Source: Kribbella sp. VKM Ac-2569
Lineage (GTDB): Bacteria; Actinomycetota; Actinomycetes; Propionibacteriales; Kribbellaceae
DNA length: 64,000 bases
NCBI RefSeq assembly: GCF_004216905.1
Contig: NZ_SGXJ01000002.1
Coordinates: 372,001 to 436,000, forward strand
Reading direction: 5' to 3'
Made by a program: the position numbers and the translations under genes. Positions 7,693-16,359 of this stretch are shown in pieces. The first letter of the stretch is position 1. Every line of letters begins with the position of its first letter. Below the pieces are notes generated by a model that saw nothing but the letters and a program-made list of their open reading frames with translations, was not told the origin of the DNA and did not search any database.

Positions 7693-8958
7693 ATGAGTGG
7701 ATCACCGTCGCGGGTCTATGTCGCCCGGTTGGCGGGTCTGCCGGTGTACGACCCGAACGGGGACCAGGTCGGCAAGGTGCGGGACGTGGTCGCCATGATG
7801 CGTCAGGGCGACCAGCCGCCCCGCGTGCTCGGCCTGGTCGTCGAGGTGTTCACCCGGCGGCGCATCTTCCTGCCGATGACGCGAGTCACGTCGGTCGACG
7901 TCGGCCACGTCATCACGACCGGTCTGCTCAACATGCGGCGTTTCGAGCAGCGCACGACCGAGGTGCTTGTCCTGGGCGAGCTGCTCGACCGGACCGTCAC
8001 CATTGCCGACGGCGCCACCGCGGTGGTGTTCGACATGGCGATGGAGCAGTGGCGGACCCGGGACTGGTTGCTGACCAAGGTGGCGGTCCGGGAGGGCTCC
8101 AAACGGTTCCGGAGCCGCGGACAGACCCACGTGCTCGACTGGAGCGACGTCAGTGGGTTCACCCAGGTCGAGGAGGGCCAGGGCGCGACGCACATCCTCG
8201 CCGCCTTCGAGTCGATGCGTGCCGCGGACCTGGCCGGCGTACTGCATGACCTGTCGGCCAAGCGGCGCAACGAGATCGCTGTCGCGTTGAACGACGAGCG
8301 GCTCGCCGACGTACTCGAGGAGCTGCCTGAGGACATCCAGGTCGAGATCCTCGCCGGTCTGGACACCGAACGGGCTGCAGACGTGCTGGAGGAGATGTCC
8401 CCGGATGACGCCGCAGACCTGATCGCTGAGCTGCCCACCGAGACAGCCGAGCGCCTGCTGACGCTGATGGAACCTGAGGAAGCAGAAGACGTACGGCGAC
8501 TGCTGACCTACGAGGAGCGCACCGCTGGTGGCCTGATGACGTCGGAGCCGGTCATCCTGCCCGTGGACGCCACAGTGGCCGAGGCACTCGCCCGCGTACG
8601 CAACGCGGACCTGAGCCCTGCACTGGCCGCGATGATCTACGTGTGCCGGCCGCCGCTGGAAACGCCGACCGGGCGGTTCATCGGGATCGGCCACATCCAG
8701 CGGCTGCTGCGCGAGCCGCCGTCCGAGCTGGTGTCCGCCGTACTGGACACCGACCTGGACGGGCTGCGCCCGGACGACAGCCTGCAGACCGTCAGCAAGT
8801 ACCTGGCGACGTACAACCTGGTCGCCGCGCCGGTGCTCGACGACGAGGGCCGGCTGATCGGAGCGGTGACGGTGGACGACGTCCTCGACCACCTGCTCCC
8901 GGACGACTGGCGAGAACACGACCACGCCGAGCAGGAGGGGGACCACGATGCCTCGTGA
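7693..8958 (+). CDS. PRC-barrel / MgtE_N / CBS protein without transport domain
   Basis: A 421-residue protein. Residues 1-165 look like two PRC-barrel segments (GLPVYDPNGDQVGKVRDVV). Residues about 175-285 form the MgtE N-domain superhelix (LADVLEELPEDIQVEIL, AADVLEEMSPDDAADLI), and residues 290-410 are a CBS pair (GGLMTSEPVILPVDATVAEAL; LIGAVTVDDVLDHLLPDDW). The five-helix channel domain of MgtE is absent, so it is the cytosolic Mg2+ sensor module alone. It overlaps the DUF1003 gene by 11 nt; the pair precedes mrp as in other actinobacteria (Rv1232c-like). Probably acts with a membrane partner. Confidence 0.9.
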   Translation: MSGSPSRVYVARLAGLPVYDPNGDQVGKVRDVVAMMRQGDQPPRVLGLVVEVFTRRRIFLPMTRVTSVDVGHVITTGLLNMRRFEQRTTEVLVLGELLDRTVTIADGATAVVFDMAMEQWRTRDWLLTKVAVREGSKRFRSRGQTHVLDWSDVSGFTQVEEGQGATHILAAFESMRAADLAGVLHDLSAKRRNEIAVALNDERLADVLEELPEDIQVEILAGLDTERAADVLEEMSPDDAADLIAELPTETAERLLTLMEPEEAEDVRRLLTYEERTAGGLMTSEPVILPVDATVAEALARVRNADLSPALAAMIYVCRPPLETPTGRFIGIGHIQRLLREPPSELVSAVLDTDLDGLRPDDSLQTVSKYLATYNLVAAPVLDDEGRLIGAVTVDDVLDHLLPDDWREHDHAEQEGDHDAS

Positions 8959-9481
8959 CGACCGCCTGTCCACGGACGAGCGCCGGCTCTTCCGCGGTAC
9001 GACGACGCGGCTCGACGTACCGCGCGACTGGAGACGGACCTTCGTACCGCGGCCGACGTACGACGCGGACGCGTTCGGCCGGCTGTCCGAACGGATCGCG
9101 CGCTTCCTCGGCACCGGGCGGTTCCTGGTCTACATGACCGCGACGATCCTGTTCTGGGTCGCCTGGAACATCTTCGCGCCGGAGAGCGTGCGCTTCGACC
9201 AGTACCCGTTCATCTTCCTCACGCTGGCGCTCAGCCTGCAGGCGTCGTACGCCGCTCCGCTCATCCTGCTCGCCCAGAACCGGCAGGAGGCCCGCGACCG
9301 GGTGCAGTACGAGCGCGACCGCGACGTCGACACCCGGACCCGGGCCGACATGGAGTTCCTGGCCCGCGAGGTGGCGGCGCTACGGATGGCCGTCGGCGAG
9401 GTCGCCACCCGTGACTTCCTGCGTTCCGAGCTCCGTTCCCTGCTCGCCGACCTCGACACTCGCGAGGAAGACCGGGTTTGA
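8948..9481 (+). CDS. DUF1003 membrane protein
   Basis: A 177-residue DUF1003 protein. A soluble N-terminus (about 1-55) leads to two membrane segments (RFLVYMTATILFWVAWNIF and FIFLTLALSLQASYAAPLILL), then a charged, probably coiled C-terminal half (QNRQEARDRVQYERDRDVD). The family is of unknown biochemical role. ATG at 8948 lies inside the 3' end of the MgtE-like gene, so the two are likely translationally coupled, which suggests it is the membrane partner of that sensor module. Confidence 0.9.
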   Translation: MPRDDRLSTDERRLFRGTTTRLDVPRDWRRTFVPRPTYDADAFGRLSERIARFLGTGRFLVYMTATILFWVAWNIFAPESVRFDQYPFIFLTLALSLQASYAAPLILLAQNRQEARDRVQYERDRDVDTRTRADMEFLAREVAALRMAVGEVATRDFLRSELRSLLADLDTREEDRV

Positions 9482-9521
9482 CTGCGAGCTACTCTCGCTA
9501 GCAGGTGAGGAAGGACGTGGG

Positions 9522-10418
9522 ATGAAGACTCGATTCGCGCCTGATCGCGGGCTGTCCAGCCGGATGGTGGTCACGAGTTTCCTGCTCGGGCTGCTGTACG
9601 TCGGCTTCGTGGCGCTGCTGATCGCGCTGACCAAGAGCGCGGTGCTGGCCGTGCTGATCGCCGGCGGCATGCTCTTCGTGCAGTACTGGTTCTCCGACCG
9701 GATCGCGCTGTTCGCGATGCACGGCAAGATCGTCACGCCCGAGGAGGCGCCGCAGCTGCACGGCGCGATCGACCGCCTGTGCGCGCTGGCCGACATGCCG
9801 AAGCCGCGGGTCGCGATCGCGGACGTCGACCTGCCGAACGCGTTCGCCACCGGCCGCAACCCGAAGAACGCCGTCGTCTGCGTGACCACCGGCATCATGC
9901 GCCGCCTGGACGCCGACGAACTGGAGGGCGTGCTGGCGCACGAGCTCTCACACGTCGCGCACCGGGACGTCGCGGTGATGACGATCGCGTCGTTCCTCGG
10001 CGTACTCGCCGGCCTGATCACCCGCTTCGGCCTGTACGGCGGCCTCGGCCGGGGGAACCGGGATCAGAACGCGGCGGTGATCATGCTGACGATCATCGGG
10101 GTCTCCATCGCTGTGTACGCCATCTCGTTCGTGCTCACCCGGGCGCTGTCGCGGTACCGCGAACTGGCCGCGGACCGGGCCGGGGCGATGCTGACCGGCA
10201 GACCCTCGACGCTGGCGTCCGCACTGACCAAGATCAGCGGGGACATCGCGCAGATACCGTCGCGCGACCTGCGCCAGGCGCAGGCGTTCAACGCGTTCTT
10301 CTTCGCGCCGGCCATCTCCGGCAAGAGCGTCTCGTCGCTGTTCTCGACCCACCCGTCGCTCGAGACACGCCTCGACCGCCTCGGTACGCTCTCCCGCGAG
10401 CTGGGCGAGCAAGCTTAG
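9522..10418 (+). CDS. htpX: Membrane zinc metalloprotease HtpX
   Basis: A 298-residue M48B protease involved in membrane-protein quality control. Two N-terminal membrane helices (VVTSFLLGLLYVGFVALLIAL, AVLAVLIAGGMLFVQYW) precede the catalytic region with zinc motif HELSH (in GVLAHELSHVAHRD) and the third ligand Glu in YRELAADRAG. Two further hydrophobic segments lie between them. ATG at 9522 was chosen because the frame upstream runs into the DUF1003 gene. The PspA-associated gene follows 4 nt later. Confidence 0.93.
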   Translation: MKTRFAPDRGLSSRMVVTSFLLGLLYVGFVALLIALTKSAVLAVLIAGGMLFVQYWFSDRIALFAMHGKIVTPEEAPQLHGAIDRLCALADMPKPRVAIADVDLPNAFATGRNPKNAVVCVTTGIMRRLDADELEGVLAHELSHVAHRDVAVMTIASFLGVLAGLITRFGLYGGLGRGNRDQNAAVIMLTIIGVSIAVYAISFVLTRALSRYRELAADRAGAMLTGRPSTLASALTKISGDIAQIPSRDLRQAQAFNAFFFAPAISGKSVSSLFSTHPSLETRLDRLGTLSRELGEQA

Positions 10419-10422
10419 ACAC

Positions 10423-10986
10423 ATGGGCCTTCTCGATATCTTGCTCGGCCGGAGTAAAGCCGTCCCGCCGAACCTCGACCAGCTGTTCTCGCTTCCGTCG
10501 GCCGCGATCACCCTGGAGACCGCGGCCGGCTTCCGTCCGACGGGCAGCGGCTCGGTCTGCTTCAAGGCGGCCGAGGGCGGTGGGTTCACCACGCTCCGCG
10601 AGGAGGTCGACAACCTGCTCGCGTTGGACAACGGCAAGTTCACCAGTACGACGGACTCGTACGGCTTCACCTGGCTGGTCCGGCAGACGGCCCCCGACGA
10701 CCTGGAGACCCTGGTCACCGACCTGCACGCCGTCAACACGTCCCTCGTCGACGCCGGCTTCGGCAACGCGCTGCTCTGCACCCTGGTCGCCTTCACCAAC
10801 GGCACCCAGTCCGTCGGACTCGTCTACCTCTACAAACGCGGCTCCTGGTACCCGTTCGTCCCCGTCGGCACCGACCGCCGCGACAACGCCCAGGAACTCC
10901 AGATCAAGTCCGTCGTCGGCGCAGACCTGAACTTCGAATCGGACCTCTCCCGCTGGTTCCCGATCTACGGCGCACCGGGCCTCTAG
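10423..10986 (+). CDS. pspAB: PspA-associated protein PspAB
   Basis: A 187-residue soluble protein beginning MGLLDILLGRSKAVPPNLDQ and containing PSAAITLETAAGFRPTG, GFTTLREEVDNLL and the WYPFVPVG segment that characterise PspAB. In actinobacteria this family is genetically linked to HtpX or PspA and to envelope stress. It starts 4 nt after the htpX stop, so the two form an operon. The biochemical function is not established. Confidence 0.88.
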   Translation: MGLLDILLGRSKAVPPNLDQLFSLPSAAITLETAAGFRPTGSGSVCFKAAEGGGFTTLREEVDNLLALDNGKFTSTTDSYGFTWLVRQTAPDDLETLVTDLHAVNTSLVDAGFGNALLCTLVAFTNGTQSVGLVYLYKRGSWYPFVPVGTDRRDNAQELQIKSVVGADLNFESDLSRWFPIYGAPGL

Positions 10987-10991
10987 AAAGT

Positions 10992-11003
10992 AAGGCTTGC
11001 CTT
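10992..11003. promoter_or_regulatory. Possible iron-box-like palindrome upstream of mrp
   Basis: AAGGCTTGCCTT is an exact 5+5 palindrome, 62 bp before the mrp ATG. The core resembles the GG..CC inner part of DtxR/IdeR boxes (TTAGGTTAGGCTAACCTAA type), but the outer bases match poorly. An iron link would suit an Fe-S carrier gene; this is inference. Confidence 0.35.
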
Positions 11004-11065
11004 CCCGGGCCTACGTCACATGGACCGTGGTCGGGTCGATGTGGGTGAGCACGTAGCCTGGGGGC

Positions 11066-12211
11066 ATGGCTCCCACTGCTGATCAGGTGACCACGGCGCT
11101 CGGTGGCGTAATGGATCCGGAGATCAAGAAGCCGATCACGGATCTGGGGATGGTCGAGACCGTCGCCGTCCGCGAGGACGGCGTGGTCGCCGTACGCATC
11201 CTGCTGACCGTCGCCGGCTGTCCGATGAAGGACACGCTGCGCCGGGACATCACTGCCGCGGTGAACAAACTGGACGGTGTCACCGGGGTCGAGATCGACC
11301 TGGGTGTGATGTCGGCCGAGCAGCGGGCGGCCCTGCAGACGCAGCTGCGCGGTGGTGTGGCCGAGAAGGAGATCCCGTTCTCCCGGCCGGACTCGCTGAC
11401 CAAGGTGTTCGCGATCGCGTCCGGCAAGGGTGGCGTCGGCAAGTCGTCGGTGACCGTGAACCTGGCGGTCGCGATGGCCCGCCAGGGCCTGTCGGTCGGC
11501 GTCCTGGACGCGGACATCTATGGACACTCGGTGCCGGCGATGATGGGGGTCGCCGACGAGCGGCCGACCGCGGTGGACGACATGATCATGCCGGTGCCCG
11601 CGCACGGCGTGAAGGTGATCTCGATCGGCATGCTGAAGCCGAAGCGCGACCAGGTAGTCGCATGGCGCGGGCCGATCCTCGACCGCGCGCTGGTCCAGAT
11701 GCTCGCGGACGTGTACTGGGGCGACCTCGACGTACTGCTCCTCGACCTGCCGCCCGGCACCGGTGACATCGCGATCTCCGTCGGCCAGCGGCTGACCAGC
11801 GCCGAGGTGATCGTCGTGACGACCCCGCAGGAGGCGGCCGCGGAGGTGGCCGAGCGGGCCGGCACGATGGCGCAGATGGTGCACCAGCGGGTGGCCGGCG
11901 TGGTCGAGAACATGTCGTTCCTGCCCTGCCCGCACTGCGGTCCCGAGCACCGCATCGAGATCTTCGGCACCGGCGGCGGTACGCGCGTCGCGGAGACCCT
12001 GTCCGCGCGCCTCGGCTACAACATCCCGCTGCTCGGCGAGATCCCGCTCGACGAGCGCCTCCGCGCCGGCGGCGACCTCGGCCAGCCGCTCGTGGCCGCC
12101 GACCCCGACACCGCCGCCGCACAGGTCCTCGACAAGATCGCCTCGACGCTGGGCGGCAAGCCCCGCGGCCTCCTCGGCCGCCAACTCGGCCTCTCCCCCG
12201 CGGGCCGCTGA
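11066..12211 (+). CDS. mrp: Fe-S cluster carrier ATPase, Mrp/ApbC family
   Basis: A 381-residue P-loop NTPase. Residues about 4-80 form a MIP18/DUF59 domain (GGVMDPEIKKPITDLGMV, with the conserved Cys in VAGCPMKDTLR). The ATPase domain starts at about 110 with the deviant Walker A GKGGVGKSS. Near residues 291-294 is the CxxC (LPCPHCGPEH) that bridges an Fe-S cluster in the Mrp/NBP35 dimer. It holds and transfers Fe-S clusters in the cytosol. It is 80 bp downstream of pspAB and 2 nt before the GNAT gene. Confidence 0.95.
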   Translation: MAPTADQVTTALGGVMDPEIKKPITDLGMVETVAVREDGVVAVRILLTVAGCPMKDTLRRDITAAVNKLDGVTGVEIDLGVMSAEQRAALQTQLRGGVAEKEIPFSRPDSLTKVFAIASGKGGVGKSSVTVNLAVAMARQGLSVGVLDADIYGHSVPAMMGVADERPTAVDDMIMPVPAHGVKVISIGMLKPKRDQVVAWRGPILDRALVQMLADVYWGDLDVLLLDLPPGTGDIAISVGQRLTSAEVIVVTTPQEAAAEVAERAGTMAQMVHQRVAGVVENMSFLPCPHCGPEHRIEIFGTGGGTRVAETLSARLGYNIPLLGEIPLDERLRAGGDLGQPLVAADPDTAAAQVLDKIASTLGGKPRGLLGRQLGLSPAGR

Positions 12212-12213
12212 CA

Positions 12214-12771
12214 GTGGACCACCCCGTCCTCGACACGGCGCGTCTGCGGTTGCGGAAGTGGCGGGAGGACGAGGCGGTACGGATCTCCGCGGCTCGCACC
12301 AACCAGGCGACCGCGCATTTCCTGCCGTTCATCCCGCAGCCGTTCACGGTGGAGGACGCGCGGTTCTGGCTGAAGGACCTGGCCGAGCAGGCAGCGGCCG
12401 GCAAACGGTTCAACTGGTGCGTGGCGGACGCCGGGACCGATCAGGGACTGGGCAACATCACGCTGTTCGGAATCCATGCCCGCGGCGCGGTCCGCGACGC
12501 CGAGGTGGGCTACTGGATGCATCCCGAGGCGCAGGGCGGCGGGGTGATGACCGAGGCGATCCAGCGGGTCGCCCAGTGGTACTTCGCTCCGCCGAACGCC
12601 GGCGGCTTCGGCGGCCGGCGGATCTTCATCCGTACGGCGGCCACCAACACGGCAGCCCGCCGTACCGCGGAGAAGGCCGGCTTCCGCCACGTCGGCACCG
12701 AGCGCGCCGCCTTCGAGATCGGCAGCCACGTCGACGACAAGGTCACCTACGACCTACTGATCACCGACTGA
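12214..12771 (+). CDS. GNAT N-acetyltransferase, RimJ/RimL type
   Basis: A 185-residue GNAT protein beginning (GTG) DHPVLDTARLRLRKWREDE, the typical RimJ/RimL-like opening. The acetyl-CoA region is EVGYWMHPEAQGGGVMTEAI, and the C-terminal NTAARRTAEKAGFRHVG gives the conserved Asn and beta-bulge part of the fold. The family transfers acetyl groups to amines (ribosomal N-termini, small molecules). Starts 2 nt after mrp, so it is co-transcribed. Substrate unknown. Confidence 0.88.
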   Translation: MDHPVLDTARLRLRKWREDEAVRISAARTNQATAHFLPFIPQPFTVEDARFWLKDLAEQAAAGKRFNWCVADAGTDQGLGNITLFGIHARGAVRDAEVGYWMHPEAQGGGVMTEAIQRVAQWYFAPPNAGGFGGRRIFIRTAATNTAARRTAEKAGFRHVGTERAAFEIGSHVDDKVTYDLLITD

Positions 12772-12786
12772 CCAGATCGGGCCGGA

Positions 12787-13122
12787 TCAGGTCGACTCGG
12801 GGTCGTACGGCGGCTTGGCGCCGGCCGGGAGGCGTTGCGGGGTGCTGTCGGCGAAGTCGGCGACGGGCTTGTCGTCGTCGTCCATCGGCTCGAGCAGGTG
12901 CTTGCGGACGAAGTTCTTCGGGTTCAGGTCCTGCAGCTCGAGGTCGGCGTACTCCGGGCCGAGCTCGTTGCGCAGGTCGTTCTGCGCGTTGGTCACCATC
13001 TGACGGACCTGCCGCAGCAGGCGTCCCGCCGTACGGGCGAACTCCGGCAGCCGGTCCGGTCCGAAAACGAGTACGGCGACGATCGCGATCACGACCAGTT
13101 CGAGTGGCCCGATGCCGAACAT
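12787..13122 (-). CDS. tatB: Twin-arginine translocase subunit TatB
   Basis: A 111-residue TatB. The N-terminal helix MFGIGPLELVVIAIVAVLVF is followed by the FGPDRLPEFAR hinge and a long amphipathic helix (GRLLRQVRQMVTNAQNDLRNEL). It includes LGPEYADLELQDLNP, typical of actinobacterial TatB and distinguishing it from TatA. It works with TatC in Tat substrate binding. It is separated from htrA by 68 bp in the same orientation, the order seen around sigE in other actinobacteria. Confidence 0.94.
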   Translation of the reverse strand: MFGIGPLELVVIAIVAVLVFGPDRLPEFARTAGRLLRQVRQMVTNAQNDLRNELGPEYADLELQDLNPKNFVRKHLLEPMDDDDKPVADFADSTPQRLPAGAKPPYDPEST

Positions 13123-13190
13123 GTCCCCACCTCACTTCTGTACATCGCCTCAGACGCCGACCAGGGTATCCCGAGTCCGGTCATGCAGTG

Positions 13191-14600
13191 TCAGCCGATC
13201 TGCTGGGCGAGAGTGAGCGTAACCGTTCGGGACCGCCCGCTGCGCTCGAACGCGAGCCGCACGGCCTCCCCCGGCTGGTGGGTGCGGATCGCGACGATCA
13301 GCACCTCGGCGCTGTCCACCGGATCGCTGTTGATCGAGGTGATCACGTCACCGACCCGCAGACCGGCCTTCGCGGCCGGCGAGTTGGCGTTCACCATGCT
13401 CACCCGGGCACCACCCTCGAACTGCATGTCCACCTGCGCCCCGATCACCGGGTACGACGCCCTGCCGGTGGCGATCAACTGCTGGGCGGTCCGCCGGGCC
13501 TGGTCGATCGGGATCGCGAACCCGAGCCCGATGCTCCCGCTCTGGCCCTCCGCGGAACCGCGGACGGTGGCGATCGCGGAGTTCACCCCGATCACCTTCG
13601 CGTTCATGTCGACCAGCGGCCCGCCGGAGTTGCCCGGGTTGATCGCCGCGTCGGTCTGCAGCGCGCTGATGTACGACGCGGCCTCCGCGGGATCGTCGCC
13701 GGTCGTCACCGGGCGGTTCTTCGCCGAGATGATGCCCGAGGTGACCGTGCCGGCCAGCCCGAGCGGCGAGCCGATCGCGACCACGTCCTGCCCGACGACT
13801 GCCTGGTCCGACCGGCCGAACTGCACCGAAGGCGCGGTCAGGCCGGCCACCTGCACGACGGCCAGGTCGTACGCCGGGGAGCGGCCGACGAGCCGTGCGG
13901 TTGCGGTCTTGTTGTCGTTCGTGACGACCTGGATCGAGCCACCCTTGGCCGCGGCCGCGACGACGTGGTTGTTGGTCAGGATGTGCCCGGCGTTGTCGAT
14001 CACGAAGCCGGACCCAGTGGCGTCGGAGTTGTCCGAGCCCTCGACCTTCAGCTGCACAACGCTCGGCAGCAGGGTCGCAGCGACCGCGGACACCGAGCCG
14101 GTGCGGATCTTCGGGTCCGCGCCGGTGCCGACCGGCGGCTCCGGCTGCTGCGCGACCGGGGTGTTGTTGCCGCTGAGCGCGACGACGGCCGTGGCCGCAC
14201 CGGCGCCCGCCAGGACACCGATGACCAGCGCAACCAGAGCGGCGATGGTGACGACCCGGTTGAGCTTCTGCGGCTCCGACGCGTACGAGCGGGCCTGCTG
14301 CTGGTGCCAGTCGGCCGGTGGCGGCGGCACGTACGCAGGCCGGTACTGCGGTTGCTCGGTCGGCCAGGCCTGTCCCTGGTACACCGGGCGGAAGGTCTGC
14401 TGCTGCGGCTCCGGACGCCCGAAGCTGCGCTGAGAGGTGGACCGGCCACCGTTCGTCTGCCGGTATGCCGCATCCGAGCCGGGGGTCTGCAGCGGCATCG
14501 CGCCCGCTCCGGGAGCAGGCGGGGTCAACCCGGTCAGGGCCGCGGTCGGTTCCGCGTTCGCCGGGTTCGGAACTGTCGGCTCGGCGTCGTCGCTCGTCAC
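13191..14600 (-). CDS. htrA: HtrA/DegP-like membrane serine protease with PDZ domain
   Basis: A 469-residue S1C protease. The N-terminal 110 residues are cytoplasmic and Pro/Gln-rich, followed by a membrane helix at 116-140. The protease domain carries the triad His212 (TNNHVV), Asp245 (AYDLAVV) and Ser325 (GNSGGP). A PDZ domain occupies about 370-465. It degrades or refolds damaged extracytoplasmic proteins. GTG at 14600 was chosen because GAGG lies 8 nt upstream; a longer frame to 14702 would overlap the RseB-like gene. It is in the sigE block and probably under SigE control. Confidence 0.93.
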   Translation of the reverse strand: MTSDDAEPTVPNPANAEPTAALTGLTPPAPGAGAMPLQTPGSDAAYRQTNGGRSTSQRSFGRPEPQQQTFRPVYQGQAWPTEQPQYRPAYVPPPPADWHQQQARSYASEPQKLNRVVTIAALVALVIGVLAGAGAATAVVALSGNNTPVAQQPEPPVGTGADPKIRTGSVSAVAATLLPSVVQLKVEGSDNSDATGSGFVIDNAGHILTNNHVVAAAAKGGSIQVVTNDNKTATARLVGRSPAYDLAVVQVAGLTAPSVQFGRSDQAVVGQDVVAIGSPLGLAGTVTSGIISAKNRPVTTGDDPAEAASYISALQTDAAINPGNSGGPLVDMNAKVIGVNSAIATVRGSAEGQSGSIGLGFAIPIDQARRTAQQLIATGRASYPVIGAQVDMQFEGGARVSMVNANSPAAKAGLRVGDVITSINSDPVDSAEVLIVAIRTHQPGEAVRLAFERSGRSRTVTLTLAQQIG

Positions 14601-14676
14601 GGTGCCCGCCTCACGTCGTCGTCGTGGTCGTCGATGGAGCCCTCCGGAGGTAACCGGGAGAGACTTCCATCTTTGA

Positions 14677-15753
14677 TTATCCCAGCTTCGGCGACAGTGC
14701 ACCCATCGGAGTGAGCCAGGTCGCGATTTTGGCCAGCCCGGTGCCCAGTCGCTGGATCGCGCTCAGCTCGACGGGCAGCTCGTGCGGGAAGGATCTGACC
14801 ACCTGTCCGAGCTGGTCAGGGGGCAGGTCCCCGATCAGCGTGTAGACGATTCCACCGGACGACCAGACGACGTACGACGGCATGCCGTACCGAACGTACA
14901 CGCCCGGGCTGTCCGTACTGCTGAAGCCTTCTACCGCGGCTGGGTCCAGCGTGCCGCGTTGCTCGAACAGCGAGACGTTGAACAGCCCGTCGGAGTACGA
15001 GAACTGCAGAGAGCCGTTGCTGGTGTCCTGGTGGACGTCGTACAGCTTGAGCGACGCAGGCAGCTCCGGCGCGCAGACCCAACCCTCGGAACGCAGGTTG
15101 TCGACCTTGCCCATGCCGAGCGCTTCGACGCCGCTGGGCACCGTCGGCGGCAGGTGGCCGAGGAACTCGGAGCCCTCGATCTCCAGCTCGGTGAATACGG
15201 TGGCGCGCACCATCGTCTTGCCGTCCGCACTGAACAGCTGACGCTGCAGCAGCAGTCCGGTCGCCTTGTCGATCCAGAACTTCGCCGCCAGCGTCTGGTC
15301 GTCCCGCAACGCCTCCACGAGCACAGCGGTCCGGCCGATCAGGTCGGTGCAGCACTTGTCAACCAGCTGGTACGTCGCCCGCAGCAACGCCAGCGGTCCG
15401 CCGTCAATGGCGGCGTCCGTGGTGGTGGCGCGCTGCACGAACGCCTTCGCACCGGGCGCGGACGAACCGAGCACGCTGATCTCAGAGCCCTGTGACGCCG
15501 CGTGCAGGATGTCCAGCATCGCGGAACTGGAGCCCTGCGGTCCCCAGGCGGTGATGATCTGCGTGCCGTGGTACGAGATCTGGTTCGGCGCGACGGCCGC
15601 CCGCTGAAGCCAGCTGACCGCCGTCGGTGAGTCCGCCTTCGACAGCGCCGGCTCCAGCGTCGGCAACAGGGCCGGGACCGCAGCGGCGGACGTGGGCAGG
15701 CCGAAGCCGATCAGGGCGGTGCCGACCAGGACGGCGAGCCGGGAGAGGCTCAC
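14677..15753 (-). CDS. MucB/RseB-like sigma-regulatory envelope protein
   Basis: A 358-residue exported protein with signal peptide (LAVLVGTALIGFGLPTSAAA). It has the two-domain MucB/RseB layout: an LolA-like N-part (about 45-220; ISYHGTQIITAW, FWIDKATGLLLQRQLF) and a smaller C-part (ELPASLKLYDVHQ..., YVVWSSGGIVYTLIGDLPPDQL). RseB-type proteins bind the periplasmic domain of the anti-sigma factor and can sense mislocalised lipids or lipoproteins. Its gene lies 3 nt downstream of the anti-sigma gene, supporting a SigE-RseA-RseB-HtrA circuit. Confidence 0.85.
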   Translation of the reverse strand: MSLSRLAVLVGTALIGFGLPTSAAAVPALLPTLEPALSKADSPTAVSWLQRAAVAPNQISYHGTQIITAWGPQGSSSAMLDILHAASQGSEISVLGSSAPGAKAFVQRATTTDAAIDGGPLALLRATYQLVDKCCTDLIGRTAVLVEALRDDQTLAAKFWIDKATGLLLQRQLFSADGKTMVRATVFTELEIEGSEFLGHLPPTVPSGVEALGMGKVDNLRSEGWVCAPELPASLKLYDVHQDTSNGSLQFSYSDGLFNVSLFEQRGTLDPAAVEGFSSTDSPGVYVRYGMPSYVVWSSGGIVYTLIGDLPPDQLGQVVRSFPHELPVELSAIQRLGTGLAKIATWLTPMGALSPKLG

Positions 15754-15756
15754 CGG

Positions 15757-16359
15757 TCAGCGTCCTGTCAGGGCCACCGGGCGCAGCGTCGGGTTCAACC
15801 CGGCGTACCCCGCACCGTTGTAGGAGTTCAGCAGCGCGACCGGGTCAGCGAACGGCGCTCCGCCGCTGGTGCTCGCGTGGTCGGACGAGAAGCTCGCCAC
15901 CGGCGGCTGCAGCGTCGGCGGCTGCTCCGAGCGGGACGGGTCGCCGACGACGAACGCCGTACCGAGCAGGGAGGCGACCGCGGCAGCTGAGCCCGCTGCG
16001 CCCAGGACACCGCTGCGACGGCGGGAGCGGGTGCCGCGGGCGGCTCCTGGTCGGGTGCCACCTGTGCGCCCGGCCGGGAACGCGGACCGCTGCGGGAACA
16101 GGTTGACCGGCGTGACGACCGGGCGGACCTCTTCCCTTGGCTCGGTCGAGAACGACGAGACGCCCATCAGGCGCTGCATCAGGTCGGTCGACGGATCCGG
16201 CGACTCCAGCGCGGCGATCCGCGCCTTCAGCCGCCGCTGCGCGTCCACCTCGGACCGGCAGGTGTCGCAGCCGACCAGGTGGCTCAGGACCTTGTCACGG
16301 GAGTCGTGGTCGAGCTGGCCGTCGACCACGGCACTCAGCTTGTCCAGCGGGTGCGTCAT
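15757..16359 (-). CDS. rseA: Anti-sigma factor with ZAS zinc motif (RseA-like)
   Basis: A 200-residue anti-sigma factor. The N-terminal anti-sigma domain carries the ZAS motif His27-x3-Cys31-x2-Cys34 (HLVGCDTC), which binds zinc and holds the sigma factor inactive. A basic stretch then leads to one hydrophobic segment ([23 protein letters not shown]) and an extracytoplasmic Ser/Pro-rich tail, where the RseB-like protein could bind. ATG overlaps the sigE stop by 4 nt (ATGA), so sigma and anti-sigma are made in step. Confidence 0.92.
   Translation of the reverse strand: MTHPLDKLSAVVDGQLDHDSRDKVLSHLVGCDTCRSEVDAQRRLKARIAALESPDPSTDLMQRLMGVSSFSTEPREEVRPVVTPVNLFPQRSAFPAGRTGGTRPGAARGTRSRRRSGVLGAAGSAAAVASLLGTAFVVGDPSRSEQPPTLQPPVASFSSDHASTSGGAPFADPVALLNSYNGAGYAGLNPTLRPVALTGR

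Noticed and set aside
12258..14714. Long plus-strand open frame over GNAT, tatB and htrA
   Set aside because: It runs antisense or out of frame to well-supported genes and reads as Arg/Gly/Pro-rich low-information sequence, an effect of high G+C.
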